Assembly (NCBI RefSeq): GCF_900182815.1
Contig: NZ_FXUA01000003.1
Coordinates: 186,001 to 250,000, forward strand
Length of the DNA: 64,000 nt
Source of the DNA: Algoriphagus winogradskyi
Lineage (GTDB): Bacteria > Bacteroidota > Bacteroidia > Cytophagales > Cyclobacteriaceae
Direction: 5' to 3'
Under the pieces are notes generated by a model. It searched no databases, was not told where the DNA came from, and saw only the letters and a program-made list of their open reading frames with translations. This document shows, one piece after another, positions 53,002-61,786 of the stretch (its first letter is position 1; every line of letters starts with the position of its first letter). The position numbers and the translations under genes are program-made.

Positions 53002-53302
53002 AGATTTCGGACTGTCGGAAGAGACTATCGAAAAAATAAACAACGTATTACGAAATCACCCTGCAATTCAAAAAGCCATGCTTTATGGATCCAGAGCTTT
53101 AGGAACATATCGTCCCAATTCTGATATTGATCTGACGTTAGTTGGAGAGAATTTATCCTTAACAGATCTTTTAACCGTTGAAAATGAGCTAGATGATCTG
53201 CTTTTACCCTTCCAAATTGACCTATCACTTTTTCATCGTATTGATCATAAAGGTCTGATTGATCATATTGAGAGAGTAGGAAAAGGATTTTACGAAAAAT
53301 AG
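52976..53302 (+). CDS. Minimal nucleotidyltransferase (MNT) antitoxin-like protein
   Basis: A 108-residue nucleotidyltransferase with the GSx10DxD core visible as YGSRALGTYRPNSDIDLTLVG near residue 36, plus a third acidic residue in FQIDLSLFHRID. Its partner HEPN gene overlaps by 26 bases, the standard HEPN-first order. In the experimentally studied HepT/MntA system the MNT protein adds AMP units to the HEPN toxin; whether that holds here is inference. No mobile element flanks the pair. Confidence 0.92.
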   Translation: MSSKLKTSKDFGLSEETIEKINNVLRNHPAIQKAMLYGSRALGTYRPNSDIDLTLVGENLSLTDLLTVENELDDLLLPFQIDLSLFHRIDHKGLIDHIERVGKGFYEK

Positions 53303-53473
53303 TTAAGCCAGGTAGTGCCTGTGATATTGGGATTTTGAAGTGCATTATAAAATTTTCACCTCTTATTAAGTCCTGCTTGTGGAGAATCAAGCCAACGAAG
53401 AACCATAAAACAAAGAACAGGAATATAAACCGTGCCCGCTGCACAACCCTCTGTAAACTGTCTGGTTAATAGT

Positions 53474-53513
53474 AAAAAAGCCCGATTGAAATCATATTCA
53501 ATCGGGCTTTTTT
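53474..53513. terminator. Long bidirectional terminator
   Basis: Perfect 17-bp arms AAAAAAGCCCGATTGAA (53474-53490) and TTCAATCGGGCTTTTTT (53497-53513) with loop ATCATA. A/T-tracts on both sides let it serve the convergent MNT and ppc transcripts. Confidence 0.92.
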
Positions 53514-53532
53514 GATTTACAATAAGTAGAAC

Positions 53533-56067
53533 CTATGCCGCGTTTCTAGCCGCATTGATAATTCCGAACATACTTCTCAAGATTAGCTTTTGAAGCACAT
53601 CTGTAGATTTACCTGTTTCAAGGATTTGCTGAATGGCGTATTGCTGCACTGTAATCAATGGCAATACAATTCGCTCACGAATCTCGATTGACTTTTTGAT
53701 CACTTTATTATCTCCCATCAATTCGTCCATGGAAGAAACTTCTTTTAGTTTCTCGATGGATCTCAAGTATTCATCGTACATGATCTCCCAGAATTCCCCG
53801 TAGTTTTTATCCTGCTTCAAATAAGCTGTGGCTGGATAGAAACACTTCGTCAATGACTGCATGGAGTTGCCAAGAAGGGCTCTGAAGAAAAGACTGTCAT
53901 TGTACAGAGCTTTCAATTCACCCAGTTTCCCTTTCTTTTCCAAGACTTCCACTGCCGCTCCCACTCCATAGAAACCTGGAATATTTTGTTTCATCTGAGC
54001 CCAAGAACCTACGAAAGGAATTGCCCGAAGATCCTCAAATTTCAATCCTTCACCTTTTCCTCTTTTCAAAGGTCTGGAGCCAATATTGGTCATCCCAAAA
54101 TACTTCAGTGGAGTTACATGCTCCAGGTATGGAACGAACTTCGGATGACTCTTGAATTTTTTATAGGACTCATAAGCCTCTCCGGCTAATTCATCGATCA
54201 AAGCACGCTGCTCTGTATTTAGATTCTTGTCAGCTCCGCCATATAGGTGATTTTCCAAGCCTGCACTCAGCAGTTGTTCAAAGTTATAAGTACAAGAAGC
54301 CTGCTTACCGTAGTTTGCAGAAATCGTTTGACCTTGGATCGTAACCTGGATCTCAGAGTTCTCTACTTTTTCACCTAAGGAAGCGTAGAAATTATGCATA
54401 TTTCCTCCGCCACGAGCGGGAGGCCCTCCTCTACCGTCGAAAAACACGACTTCGATTCCATTCTCTCTGGAAACTCTGGTCATCTCTTCTTTTGCTCTTA
54501 GAATCGACCAGTTCGCCTGAAGGTATCCTCCATCCTTTGTTCCGTCAGAGAATCCAAGCATGATTGTTTGCTTATTTCCTCTGAATTCCAAGTGCTTTTT
54601 GTACTCAGGCATGTTGTAAAGACTAGTCATGATCTCTGGCGCTTCCGCCAAATCATCAATCGTCTCGAAAAGAGGGACAATATCCAAAGGCATATTTTCC
54701 TTGCCTTTACCCAGCGATAATTTATTTAATTTAAATACTTCAAGGAGGTGCTTTCTGGATTGACAATTGGAAATTATGTATCTATTCATGATTTCCTCTC
54801 CACTCTCCTGCTGAATTGAGTCAATCACACCCATAGACTTCAATATCTCTTGGTTGAATTCATCCTGCAAAGAATCGATTTCTGGCAGTTCAGTAAGGTT
54901 CATGATCTGAGCGATTTGCTCATCTTCTGTACCCTGAAGTTCCTTTCCTTGAAGTGCAAATATCTCTTCAATCAATGCATCGTGCTTGCGGCTATCCTGA
55001 CGCATGTCCATGCAGGCGAAATGGAAACCAAAGATCTTTACTTTAAGAATAAACTGATCCAAAACATCCAAGAAAAGGCCTTCGTGGTATTTGATCAAGC
55101 CCTCTCTTGCAGCAAGCAAATCTGCTAGCAACTGGTCTTTGGTTTGATAAACAGGATTATTTTCAAAAAGAGTGGAGTAAAGACCACGCTCAATTTTTAT
55201 CAATATCTCTTCAACATGCTTGAAAGTAAGTCTTCTGCGCACCTTACGAACATCTTTGTAATAGCATTTTATAACCCATTTTTTCAAGCGAGCTGCTACT
55301 TGCTTAGTGATCTCGTGCGTCACAAATGGATTACCATCTCTATCTCCTCCTGGCCAAAATCCGACTTTAAGCAGACCTGGATTATCCCAATCGTGAAGTG
55401 GAATATCCAATGATCCAAGTAAACGCACCATGATGTCCGAAATGCTCTCGTAGAATATGTTTTCGAGGAACCAGATTAAGCTTACTGCTTCATCGTATGG
55501 AGTTGGTTTTTCACGCTTGGTGAAGCCTGTTTTCCCAAGTTGCTGTAACAGTGAATTGATCTTACCTAGATCATCTGTACGGATGGCATTCTCCAGATCA
55601 GTGATTATTGCCAGGACATTGCCAGGATAAAACTGTGTAGGATGGGCAGTAAGTGTGAGACGAACCGAGAAAGTTTTCAACTTTTCAATCAGCTCTTCGC
55701 GCTTATTGTCATTATCAGTTCTATCGACCAAAGCTTTGATCGTTCCTTTACCTTTCAGATCATGGATTTTCTCATAAGCAGCATCCTCAATGGAGTCAAA
55801 CAAAACAACTTGACGCTCCACGTACTGAATCATCTGAAACAGCAAATCAGATTGCTGCTCTGCAGTAGAATCCGGCATCAATTCATCGAAAAACCCTGCA
55901 ATAATTTCCTTGGGCGTCAACCCTTTTTGGAAACCATTTTGACATGCTGTACCTAAAATCGGAAGTAGAGTTCCGGTACGGTAGATGTCATTGAAGGGAA
56001 GATCTAAAAATAAACTGTTGTAAATGGTGAAGCGCTTGGCTACTTGGGTATCATAGGTTTTATACAT
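53533..56067 (-). CDS. ppc: Phosphoenolpyruvate carboxylase
   Basis: Converts phosphoenolpyruvate and bicarbonate to oxaloacetate, replenishing the TCA cycle. The 844-residue enzyme has catalytic-His motif TAHPTQFYPG (His142), GFWPGGDRDGNPFVT, MLGFSDGTKDGGYLQANWS and FFDGRGGPPARGGGN. The extreme C terminus reads ARNAA instead of the QNTG/RNTG end of the E. coli and plant enzymes; I believe this is a feature of the Bacteroidota branch rather than damage. Ends 19 bases before a 17-bp terminator hairpin. Confidence 0.97.
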   Translation of the reverse strand: MYKTYDTQVAKRFTIYNSLFLDLPFNDIYRTGTLLPILGTACQNGFQKGLTPKEIIAGFFDELMPDSTAEQQSDLLFQMIQYVERQVVLFDSIEDAAYEKIHDLKGKGTIKALVDRTDNDNKREELIEKLKTFSVRLTLTAHPTQFYPGNVLAIITDLENAIRTDDLGKINSLLQQLGKTGFTKREKPTPYDEAVSLIWFLENIFYESISDIMVRLLGSLDIPLHDWDNPGLLKVGFWPGGDRDGNPFVTHEITKQVAARLKKWVIKCYYKDVRKVRRRLTFKHVEEILIKIERGLYSTLFENNPVYQTKDQLLADLLAAREGLIKYHEGLFLDVLDQFILKVKIFGFHFACMDMRQDSRKHDALIEEIFALQGKELQGTEDEQIAQIMNLTELPEIDSLQDEFNQEILKSMGVIDSIQQESGEEIMNRYIISNCQSRKHLLEVFKLNKLSLGKGKENMPLDIVPLFETIDDLAEAPEIMTSLYNMPEYKKHLEFRGNKQTIMLGFSDGTKDGGYLQANWSILRAKEEMTRVSRENGIEVVFFDGRGGPPARGGGNMHNFYASLGEKVENSEIQVTIQGQTISANYGKQASCTYNFEQLLSAGLENHLYGGADKNLNTEQRALIDELAGEAYESYKKFKSHPKFVPYLEHVTPLKYFGMTNIGSRPLKRGKGEGLKFEDLRAIPFVGSWAQMKQNIPGFYGVGAAVEVLEKKGKLGELKALYNDSLFFRALLGNSMQSLTKCFYPATAYLKQDKNYGEFWEIMYDEYLRSIEKLKEVSSMDELMGDNKVIKKSIEIRERIVLPLITVQQYAIQQILETGKSTDVLQKLILRSMFGIINAARNAA

Positions 56068-56241
56068 TATTCATCTTCCGTTTTAATGGTTAAGCAAATT
56101 AGTAAAAATTCTAAAAACTGAAATAACTATTGTGTTTTCATTAACAAATAATCTCATTCTCTTACTTTTTAGCAATCAAAAGCTAAATTTTCCGATAAAA
56201 ACACAAAACCATCATTTCATATAATTCAATATCTTTCGGTT

Positions 56242-57381
56242 ATGCAACGATCACTTTTAGCGGCAGTCATACTCGCCATCTCTTTCTCCTGTAATACGGA
56301 AAAAACAACTGAAATAATAGAAACACCTATGACGTACTCCTTTCTGGTAGGCACCTATACTGACGATGCTAGTCAGGGACTCAATCAACTCGATTTTACT
56401 CCTTCGGAAAACAAATTAGAAATCAGAACGATTTTCCCAGGAATCCAAGGACCTTCATTTGTTGTGGCAAACTCAGCCGGAGACAAGGTCTTTACTTTAG
56501 AGGAAATAGACAATGTTCCAGGCGGAAATATTATTAGCCTGAATCGTAGCACTGACAAGCCAACACTTACGAAAATAAGTGAATTACCGAGCTTTGGAGA
56601 TCATCCGTGTTATTTGGCTCTTTCTCCAAATGAAAAATTCCTGACTGCCGCCAACTACAGCGGCGGAAATTTTAGCGTTTATAAAGTTGATGAAAAAGGT
56701 GATTTGAGCCATCTACAGTCCATTCAACATGAAGGAAGCAGTGTTAATAAAGGTAGACAAAGCGCGCCACATGTACACAGCACCGTGTTTAGTCCGGATG
56801 GCAAATACTTACTTGTGGCAGACTTAGGAACTGATGAGGTATATGTTTATAATTTTGATGCAAATTCTCCTGAGCCTGTGACGCTGAACAATGCCTATAA
56901 AGTAACTCCAGGAGACGGGCCGAGACACTTAGTTTTTTCTGCAGATGGAAAAGAGATCATGCTTGTTCAGGAGATGACCGCTGCCTTGGAAATCTTACGC
57001 TTTGACTCGGGAAAAATCAGCCAGAAGCAAAGAATATCGTTACTTTCTGAAGGATTTGAAGGTGCTGTCGGAGCTGCGGAAGTTCGACTTTCTCCAGACG
57101 GAAAACACATCTACGTCTCAAATAGAGGCGATGCAAATACGATCTCAGTGATCAGTAAGAAAGTTTCTGGTGAATACGAATTCACGCAGCAGATTTCATC
57201 AGGAGGTATCATGCCTAGAAACTTCAATCTAACATCTGATGGCAAATACCTACTTGCAGCACATCAGGCAAGTGATGATATTGTTGTTTTTGAAAGAGAC
57301 GAGGAAACAGGAATGCTGACACAAACGGATTGGAAAGTAAGTGTACATAGCCCCGTATACCTATTTAGACTAGGGGACTAA
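56242..57381 (+). CDS. Lipoprotein lactonase-family beta-propeller (6-phosphogluconolactonase/Pgl-like)
   Basis: A 379-residue protein with a lipoprotein signal (LLAAVILAISFSCN). The mature part is a seven-bladed propeller of the lactonase family: FLVGTYTDDASQGLNQLDF, GDHPCYLALSPNEKFLTAANYSGG, SAPHVHSTVFSPDGKYLLVADLGTD, GDGPRHLVFSADGK and LSPDGKHIYVSNRGDAN. True Pgl is cytoplasmic; the lipobox suggests a membrane-attached relative acting on another lactone. Its stop overlaps that of the convergent menC gene by 4 bases. Confidence 0.88.
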   Translation: MQRSLLAAVILAISFSCNTEKTTEIIETPMTYSFLVGTYTDDASQGLNQLDFTPSENKLEIRTIFPGIQGPSFVVANSAGDKVFTLEEIDNVPGGNIISLNRSTDKPTLTKISELPSFGDHPCYLALSPNEKFLTAANYSGGNFSVYKVDEKGDLSHLQSIQHEGSSVNKGRQSAPHVHSTVFSPDGKYLLVADLGTDEVYVYNFDANSPEPVTLNNAYKVTPGDGPRHLVFSADGKEIMLVQEMTAALEILRFDSGKISQKQRISLLSEGFEGAVGAAEVRLSPDGKHIYVSNRGDANTISVISKKVSGEYEFTQQISSGGIMPRNFNLTSDGKYLLAAHQASDDIVVFERDEETGMLTQTDWKVSVHSPVYLFRLGD

Positions 57382-58460
57382 GAAGGTTGCTCCCAAACAA
57401 TCTGGGAATTGTAGCGAATGTGGCCTTGATCGATTTCGAGTGGAGATTTCAGGTTATTTTGATACAATTTTCCTGTGCCCAGACCTTGTGGAATCGAAGC
57501 TCCCAAACTATCAGCAAGTTGTGCGATAGCATTTAAACCAATATTGCTTTCCAAGGCAGAAGTCATCCACCAGCCAATGTTACGCTCTTCAGCAAGCGCT
57601 ATCCATTCTTTGGTTTCTAAGATCCCTCCTAGCAAGGTTGGCTTTAAAATAATATGCTGAGGCCGAATTGCGTCTAATAATTCACCTTTATTTTCCACAC
57701 CAATCAATTCCTCATCCAGTGCAATTGGTAGTGGAGTAGCTTCGCAAAGCTTTCTCATTGCCTCCCAATTCCCCGCTGCTATAGGTTGCTCTATGCTGTG
57801 CAGATCAAACTCCGCTAATTCATGTAGTTTAGCTAGAGCCTCCTCAGGCGAAAAAGCGCCATTTGCATCTACCCGAAGTGTGATTTGATCTTTTGAATAT
57901 CGTTTTCTGATGTAAGAAAGAAGCTCCAATTCCTGCTGAAAATCTATTGCTCCAATTTTCATTTTGATGCAATCAAAACCTTGCTCAAACTTTTCATTGA
58001 TCTGCTCAAGCATAAAATCTTTTTCTCCCATCCATATCAATCCATTGATTGGAATAGTTCTATTTCCTTCAAAAAAATCCTGACCTAGGATCTTCTTTTT
58101 TCCTCCATTGATAAGATCGAGAATTGCTGTTTCTAAACCGAATCTTATGCTGGGTAAATAGACAGGAATTAATTGTCCTACTTGGCTGAGCACTTCGTTT
58201 TCATTTTGACTCCATGCGATAGTTGCCATCTGCTCAAGAGTTTGCTGTAATATATTCTCAAAATCCGGACGGTCATCCAGACTTAATTTCACGAGGGGCG
58301 CAGCTTCCCCCCAGCCAGCAATCTCTGGCTGATCTGGATAAAAGGCTTTTATCCAAAACACGTCCTTTTTCTTCAATACACCTCTTGACGTTCCTGCATC
58401 GAATTTAAAAACAAGAGTTCTTTTCAGGTATTCAAAGGTAATTTTGGCAGAGTCAGTCAT
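57378..58460 (-). CDS. menC: o-Succinylbenzoate synthase
   Basis: Enolase-superfamily enzyme that dehydrates SHCHC to o-succinylbenzoate in menaquinone synthesis. From ATG at 58460 it has 360 residues, beginning MTDSAKITFEYLKRTLVFKF; a longer frame would run into the queA promoter region and start. FDAGTSRGVLKKKDVFWI is typical of Bacteroidota MenC; IKMKIG gives the catalytic Lys, RVDANGAF and SIEQPIAAG metal ligands, IALDEELIG the third ligand and HIILKPTLLGG the second catalytic Lys. Dipeptide epimerases are similar, so the MenC call rests on the N-terminal pattern. It diverges from queA. Confidence 0.85.
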   Translation of the reverse strand: MTDSAKITFEYLKRTLVFKFDAGTSRGVLKKKDVFWIKAFYPDQPEIAGWGEAAPLVKLSLDDRPDFENILQQTLEQMATIAWSQNENEVLSQVGQLIPVYLPSIRFGLETAILDLINGGKKKILGQDFFEGNRTIPINGLIWMGEKDFMLEQINEKFEQGFDCIKMKIGAIDFQQELELLSYIRKRYSKDQITLRVDANGAFSPEEALAKLHELAEFDLHSIEQPIAAGNWEAMRKLCEATPLPIALDEELIGVENKGELLDAIRPQHIILKPTLLGGILETKEWIALAEERNIGWWMTSALESNIGLNAIAQLADSLGASIPQGLGTGKLYQNNLKSPLEIDQGHIRYNSQIVWEQPS

Positions 58461-58502
58461 GGATTTGGAAAGGATAAGGAAGATACTTGAATTGTGTTGG
58501 GT

Positions 58503-58510
58503 TATATTTG
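58503..58510 (+). promoter_or_regulatory. -7 element (TATATTTG) of the queA promoter
   Basis: Exact TAnnTTTG match in the 70-base gap between divergent menC and queA, 20 bases before the queA ATG. No TTTG at standard -33 spacing. Confidence 0.45.
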
Positions 58511-58530
58511 CAAGCAGAATTACATCTATT

Positions 58531-59742
58531 ATGCACATCCCAGCAATTGATTTAAAAGCTTACGAATATACATTACCAGAGGAGAAGATCGCAAAATTCC
58601 CTTTAGCAAAGAGAGACTCTTCGAAACTGCTTCATTTCAAAGATGGGCAGATTTCCCACTTAAATTTTAGCGATCTCCCTGAGCTACTTCCTGCAGAAAC
58701 ACTCCTTGTTTATAATGACACCAAAGTCATTCCTGCACGATTGATTTTTCAGCGGGAAACAGGAGCGAGAATTGAAATCTTTCTACTTCAGCCTATTTCC
58801 CCTACGACCGTCATCCCTGAGATCATGCTGGCAAAGCATCCAGTTACTTGGGAAACCATGATTGGAAACTCAAAAAAATGGAAAGACGGGGAAATCTTGA
58901 AAGGCCAGCTTCAATTTAATGGGACTACCATAACACTTCAGGCTAAATTAATCAACCGTGAATCCAAACAAGTGGAGTTTGATTGGAACAATCCTGATGT
59001 GGCATTTGTAGATGTTGTAGAAGCAAGTGGTGAAGTTCCTCTTCCACCCTATCTGAACCGAAAGCCAGTCGAAGAAGATAAATCGAGGTATCAAACTGTT
59101 TACTCTAACAAAGAAGGAGCTGTTGCTGCTCCAACGGCAGGGTTACATTTTACCAGTGAGCTTTTTGAAAAGCTTCGAATGAAGGGGATCGATGAAACCC
59201 AAGTAACACTTCATGTTAGCGCGGGCACATTTCAACCAATTAAAGCCAGCCAAGTCACTGATCATCCGATGCATAGTGAACAGATTCATGTCAATCGGGA
59301 AACGATAGAAAAAATTATTTCCCATCTTGGGAATGTGGTTACTGTAGGAACTACTTCTGTCCGAACCTTGGAAAGCCTTTATTGGTACGGTGTAAAGTTG
59401 CTTGAGGAGAAAGGAAAGGAATTAAAAATCGAGAAACTATTTCCTTATGAGGTGAGAGAAAGTTTGCCTTCTGCTCAAAAATCCTACGAAGCCATTCTTA
59501 ATTATATGAAAGAACATGATCTTCAAACAATCATGGGGACTACAGAGATTTTTATTTTCCCAGGATATGAATTCAAAGTAGTCAAAGGATTGATTACCAA
59601 TTTCCATCAACCCGGATCAACATTGATTCTGCTGATCGCCACGATACTTGGTGAAGATTGGAAGCGAGTATATGCAGAAGCTTTGGCTAGTGACTACAGA
59701 TTCCTGAGCTATGGGGACAGTAGTTTACTTTGGATAGCTTAA
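58531..59742 (+). CDS. queA: S-adenosylmethionine:tRNA ribosyltransferase-isomerase
   Basis: Transfers and isomerises the ribosyl part of SAM onto preQ1-tRNA to make epoxyqueuosine. A 403-residue protein from ATG at 58531, longer than the E. coli enzyme (356). Hallmarks: YTLPEEKIAKFPLAKRDSSKLL, VYNDTKVIPARL, SGEVPLPPYLNR, YQTVYSNKEGAVAAPTAGLHFT, HVSAGTFQPIKA and NFHQPGSTLILLIATILG. No other queuosine gene is in the window. A TATATTTG element precedes it. Confidence 0.96.
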   Translation: MHIPAIDLKAYEYTLPEEKIAKFPLAKRDSSKLLHFKDGQISHLNFSDLPELLPAETLLVYNDTKVIPARLIFQRETGARIEIFLLQPISPTTVIPEIMLAKHPVTWETMIGNSKKWKDGEILKGQLQFNGTTITLQAKLINRESKQVEFDWNNPDVAFVDVVEASGEVPLPPYLNRKPVEEDKSRYQTVYSNKEGAVAAPTAGLHFTSELFEKLRMKGIDETQVTLHVSAGTFQPIKASQVTDHPMHSEQIHVNRETIEKIISHLGNVVTVGTTSVRTLESLYWYGVKLLEEKGKELKIEKLFPYEVRESLPSAQKSYEAILNYMKEHDLQTIMGTTEIFIFPGYEFKVVKGLITNFHQPGSTLILLIATILGEDWKRVYAEALASDYRFLSYGDSSLLWIA

Positions 59743-59785
59743 GGATGTCCGTGCTCCTTAATTATTATTGAATCAAAAAATAGCT

Positions 59786-60049
59786 CTAAGCTGTTTGAAG
59801 ACTGAACTCCGCAAATTCAGAATAATCAATCTCCTTCACCATTAGAATCATGGCATTTGCGAATTCTTGTTTACAGGAAAGAACTTCATATGCATAATAC
59901 AGGTCCTCCGTTACAATAATTTCTAGGGACCCAAAAAATCGATTTAATTCATCTTGAGAATTTGAACGAATAGATACACATCCATCTTTCTTTTCACTTT
60001 TCTCAATCATAAAATTCGCTGAAGTCGTTTGGATTATCATAGTTGGCAT
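59786..60049 (-). CDS. Hypothetical small protein (87 residues)
   Basis: A soluble-looking protein from ATG at 60049 (MPTMIIQTTSANF) or 60040. A TTG further upstream at 60064 would lie inside the -7 element, so it is unlikely. The sequence is mixed alpha/beta with two Cys (DGCVSIRS, LSCKQEFANA) and no signal peptide or membrane segment. No family recognised. It is convergent with queA and has an exact TAAATTTG -7 element 12 bases upstream, which would make the leader very short. Confidence 0.55.
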   Translation of the reverse strand: MPTMIIQTTSANFMIEKSEKKDGCVSIRSNSQDELNRFFGSLEIIVTEDLYYAYEVLSCKQEFANAMILMVKEIDYSEFAEFSLQTA

Positions 60050-60061
60050 GTTAATGATATA

Positions 60062-60069
60062 CAAATTTA
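60062..60069 (-). promoter_or_regulatory. -7 element (TAAATTTG) of the small hypothetical gene
   Basis: Exact TAnnTTTG on the minus strand, 12 bases before ATG at 60049; predicts a transcript with a leader under 10 bases or a start at 60040. Confidence 0.45.
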
Positions 60070-60090
60070 GCTTTGGAATATATTAAATCT

Positions 60091-60108
60091 ATACCCTATA
60101 CAGGGTAT
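60091..60108. other. Small perfect hairpin upstream of the -7 element
   Basis: ATACCCT-ATAC-AGGGTAT, a 7-bp stem with a 4-nt loop, followed on the + strand by TTTTTC. It lies about 22 bases upstream of the minus-strand -7 element, where an operator might sit, or may be a weak + strand terminator. Confidence 0.4.
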
Positions 60109-60205
60109 TTTTCATATTTCGACTAGCAAGATGCTAAATTATTTTATTTGATTTTCAGATCATTAGACAAAAAGATCTGATCCTAGAAATCCTATCCATT
60201 AATGA

Positions 60206-60238
60206 TTTGTTAAAGTGTGATCAATTGGCTTATATTTG
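60206..60238 (+). promoter_or_regulatory. Consensus Bacteroidota promoter of tRNA-Ser
   Basis: TTTG (60206-60209), 21 bases, then TATATTTG (60231-60238): both elements and the spacing agree fully with the Bacteroidota -33/-7 consensus. The mature tRNA starts 105 bases downstream. Confidence 0.75.
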
Positions 60239-60342
60239 CATCGCTTTACATGATGGAGCTGGGAGAGAAATCAACCAAAGTTCCAAAATTTCATTGAACG
60301 GATGAATTTGTAAATCGAAAACAAAGCCAAGTATAATTATCT

Positions 60343-60431
60343 AGAGAGTTGGGTGAGTGGCTTAAACCAGCAGTTTGCTAAACTGTCGTACGTGTCAAAG
60401 CGTACCGGGGGTTCGAATCCCCCACTCTCTA
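60343..60431 (+). tRNA. tRNA-Ser, anticodon GCU
   Basis: Acceptor arms AGAGAGT (60343-60349) and ACTCTCT (60424-60430) pair fully. The D arm contains GGTGAGTGG. The anticodon arm is GCAGT-TTGCTAA-ACTGT with anticodon GCT at 60377-60379. A long variable arm (GTACG...CGTAC) marks a class II tRNA, and the T arm is GGGGG-TTCGAAT-CCCCC. The discriminator base is A (60431), followed by an encoded CCA (60432-60434); Ser tRNAs normally have G73. It decodes AGC/AGU. Confidence 0.95.
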
Positions 60432-60438
60432 CCACTAC

Positions 60439-60475
60439 AAACCCTAACTATCTGAAATATTGATAGTTAGGGTTT
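60439..60475 (+). terminator. Terminator of the tRNA-Ser transcript
   Basis: Perfect 14-bp arms AAACCCTAACTATC and GATAGTTAGGGTTT with a 9-nt loop, then TTGTTTTT, starting 5 bases after the encoded CCA. Confidence 0.9.
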
Positions 60476-60776
60476 TGTTTTTCTTGATCAGTGGCTAATC
60501 GGTTTTGATTTAGCTTTAATCTGTAAATCGGCAAAGCTTCTTTTTTTAAACTTCCTTGCTCTTAAAGCAATTACTCACAAACGGTCTTTAGTTGTTCTTA
60601 TCGAAAAGAATTTCCACCGAAAAACGCTCTCAAACCGAAATATTCGTACGTCATGAAGGTAAAGCCATCTGAGATTTTATTCCCAAGCCATCCATAATCC
60701 CCACATTGTTTCTAATGTTTGTACAGAATCAATTAAATTTTGAGAATTTCACTTAAACCGTCGAATCACTAATTCC
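60476..60776. other. Intergenic region, nothing recognised
   Basis: About 300 bases between the tRNA terminator and the AraC-type gene. No frame longer than about 15 codons with a plausible start, no hairpin with a T-run. It should contain the promoter of the AraC gene, but no clear TAnnTTTG is present. Confidence 0.6.
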
Positions 60777-61643
60777 TTGTTTGACATACCCAATATTACA
60801 TTCCGAGGCAATGCCAATTCTCTGAGCTTTGATTTGCTTAAAGCATCAGAAGTCTATTCTAAGAACGAAAAAGAACTAAATCATAATCCCAGAAAGCCAC
60901 ATCGAATCAACTTTTTCGCTTTGCTTATAGTCACCGAGGGAACAGGAACCCACCAGGTTGATTTGAAAAATTTCGCTTTAAAGAAAGGCTCGGTATTAAA
61001 AATAGCGAAAGGTCAGGTACATGCTTTTCAAGAAAACGCTAGCTATTCAGGCTTTTTAGTCATTTTTAAAGAGGAGTTTATTCTGACTTACTTTTCAAAA
61101 CCTTCCATAGAATCCATTTCCCATCTTTACAATTACCACCTTTCTGACCCCCTTGTGGAGAATATTTCATTTAGTGAGTCTTTTATTGAGGAAGTAACTG
61201 GAGAACAGGCCTATGAAAACGGGCATGTACAACAGAATATTCTAGCCAAGATTCTGGAATTATTTTTACTTAAGCTAGAGCGTGTTTCCCAAAATCCAAT
61301 TTCCACTACCAAAACGAATCAATATTTATTATTCTTTCAGTTTAAAAACTTGGTTGAGGAAGGTTTCAAAACTACTCGAAATGTGAAAGATTATGCCGCA
61401 AAGCTTTCAGTCTCCCCCAAGCATCTGAACACTATTGTCAAGAATTTCACTCGAGCTACAGCCAAAGCTTTTATCGATCATTATGTTCTTTTGGAAATAA
61501 AACGAGCAATCCTTAGCACAGATAAAAGTTTGAAAGAAATTGCATTTGAAGTAGGTTTTGATGAAGTAACTAATTTTACGAAGTTCTTTAAAAAGCATAC
61601 TAACCAGAGCCCAAAAGACTTTAAATCAACCCTAAAACTGTAG
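60777..61643 (+). CDS. AraC-family transcriptional regulator
   Basis: A 288-residue regulator with a cupin-like N-terminal domain (FFALLIVTEGTGTHQVDLKNFALKKG..., IAKGQVHAFQ) and a C-terminal pair of HTH motifs (NVKDYAAKLSVSPKHLNTIVK, SLKEIAFEVGFDEVTNFTKFFKKHTNQSP). The start appears to be TTG at 60777 (MFDIPNITFRGN), since no suitable in-frame ATG precedes the cupin domain. It lies upstream of an NAD(P)-binding protein and a flavoreductase on the same strand, which it may activate. Confidence 0.88.
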   Translation: MFDIPNITFRGNANSLSFDLLKASEVYSKNEKELNHNPRKPHRINFFALLIVTEGTGTHQVDLKNFALKKGSVLKIAKGQVHAFQENASYSGFLVIFKEEFILTYFSKPSIESISHLYNYHLSDPLVENISFSESFIEEVTGEQAYENGHVQQNILAKILELFLLKLERVSQNPISTTKTNQYLLFFQFKNLVEEGFKTTRNVKDYAAKLSVSPKHLNTIVKNFTRATAKAFIDHYVLLEIKRAILSTDKSLKEIAFEVGFDEVTNFTKFFKKHTNQSPKDFKSTLKL

Positions 61644-61786
61644 ATGGTTTCATATTTACCATTTTCTGTAACTGATTCACCTTGCTCTAGGGACCGGTTT
61701 TACTCTAGCTTTGTATGGTATGAAATTCAATGTAAAAGAGAGTTGCTTTTCAGTTAACGATAGTGTAAGCCTATTAAGAAAAACCT

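Noticed and set aside
53025..53444. 139-codon minus-strand frame opposite the MNT gene
   Set aside because: It covers the nucleotidyltransferase, which has intact catalytic motifs; the remainder is intergenic and shows no family features.
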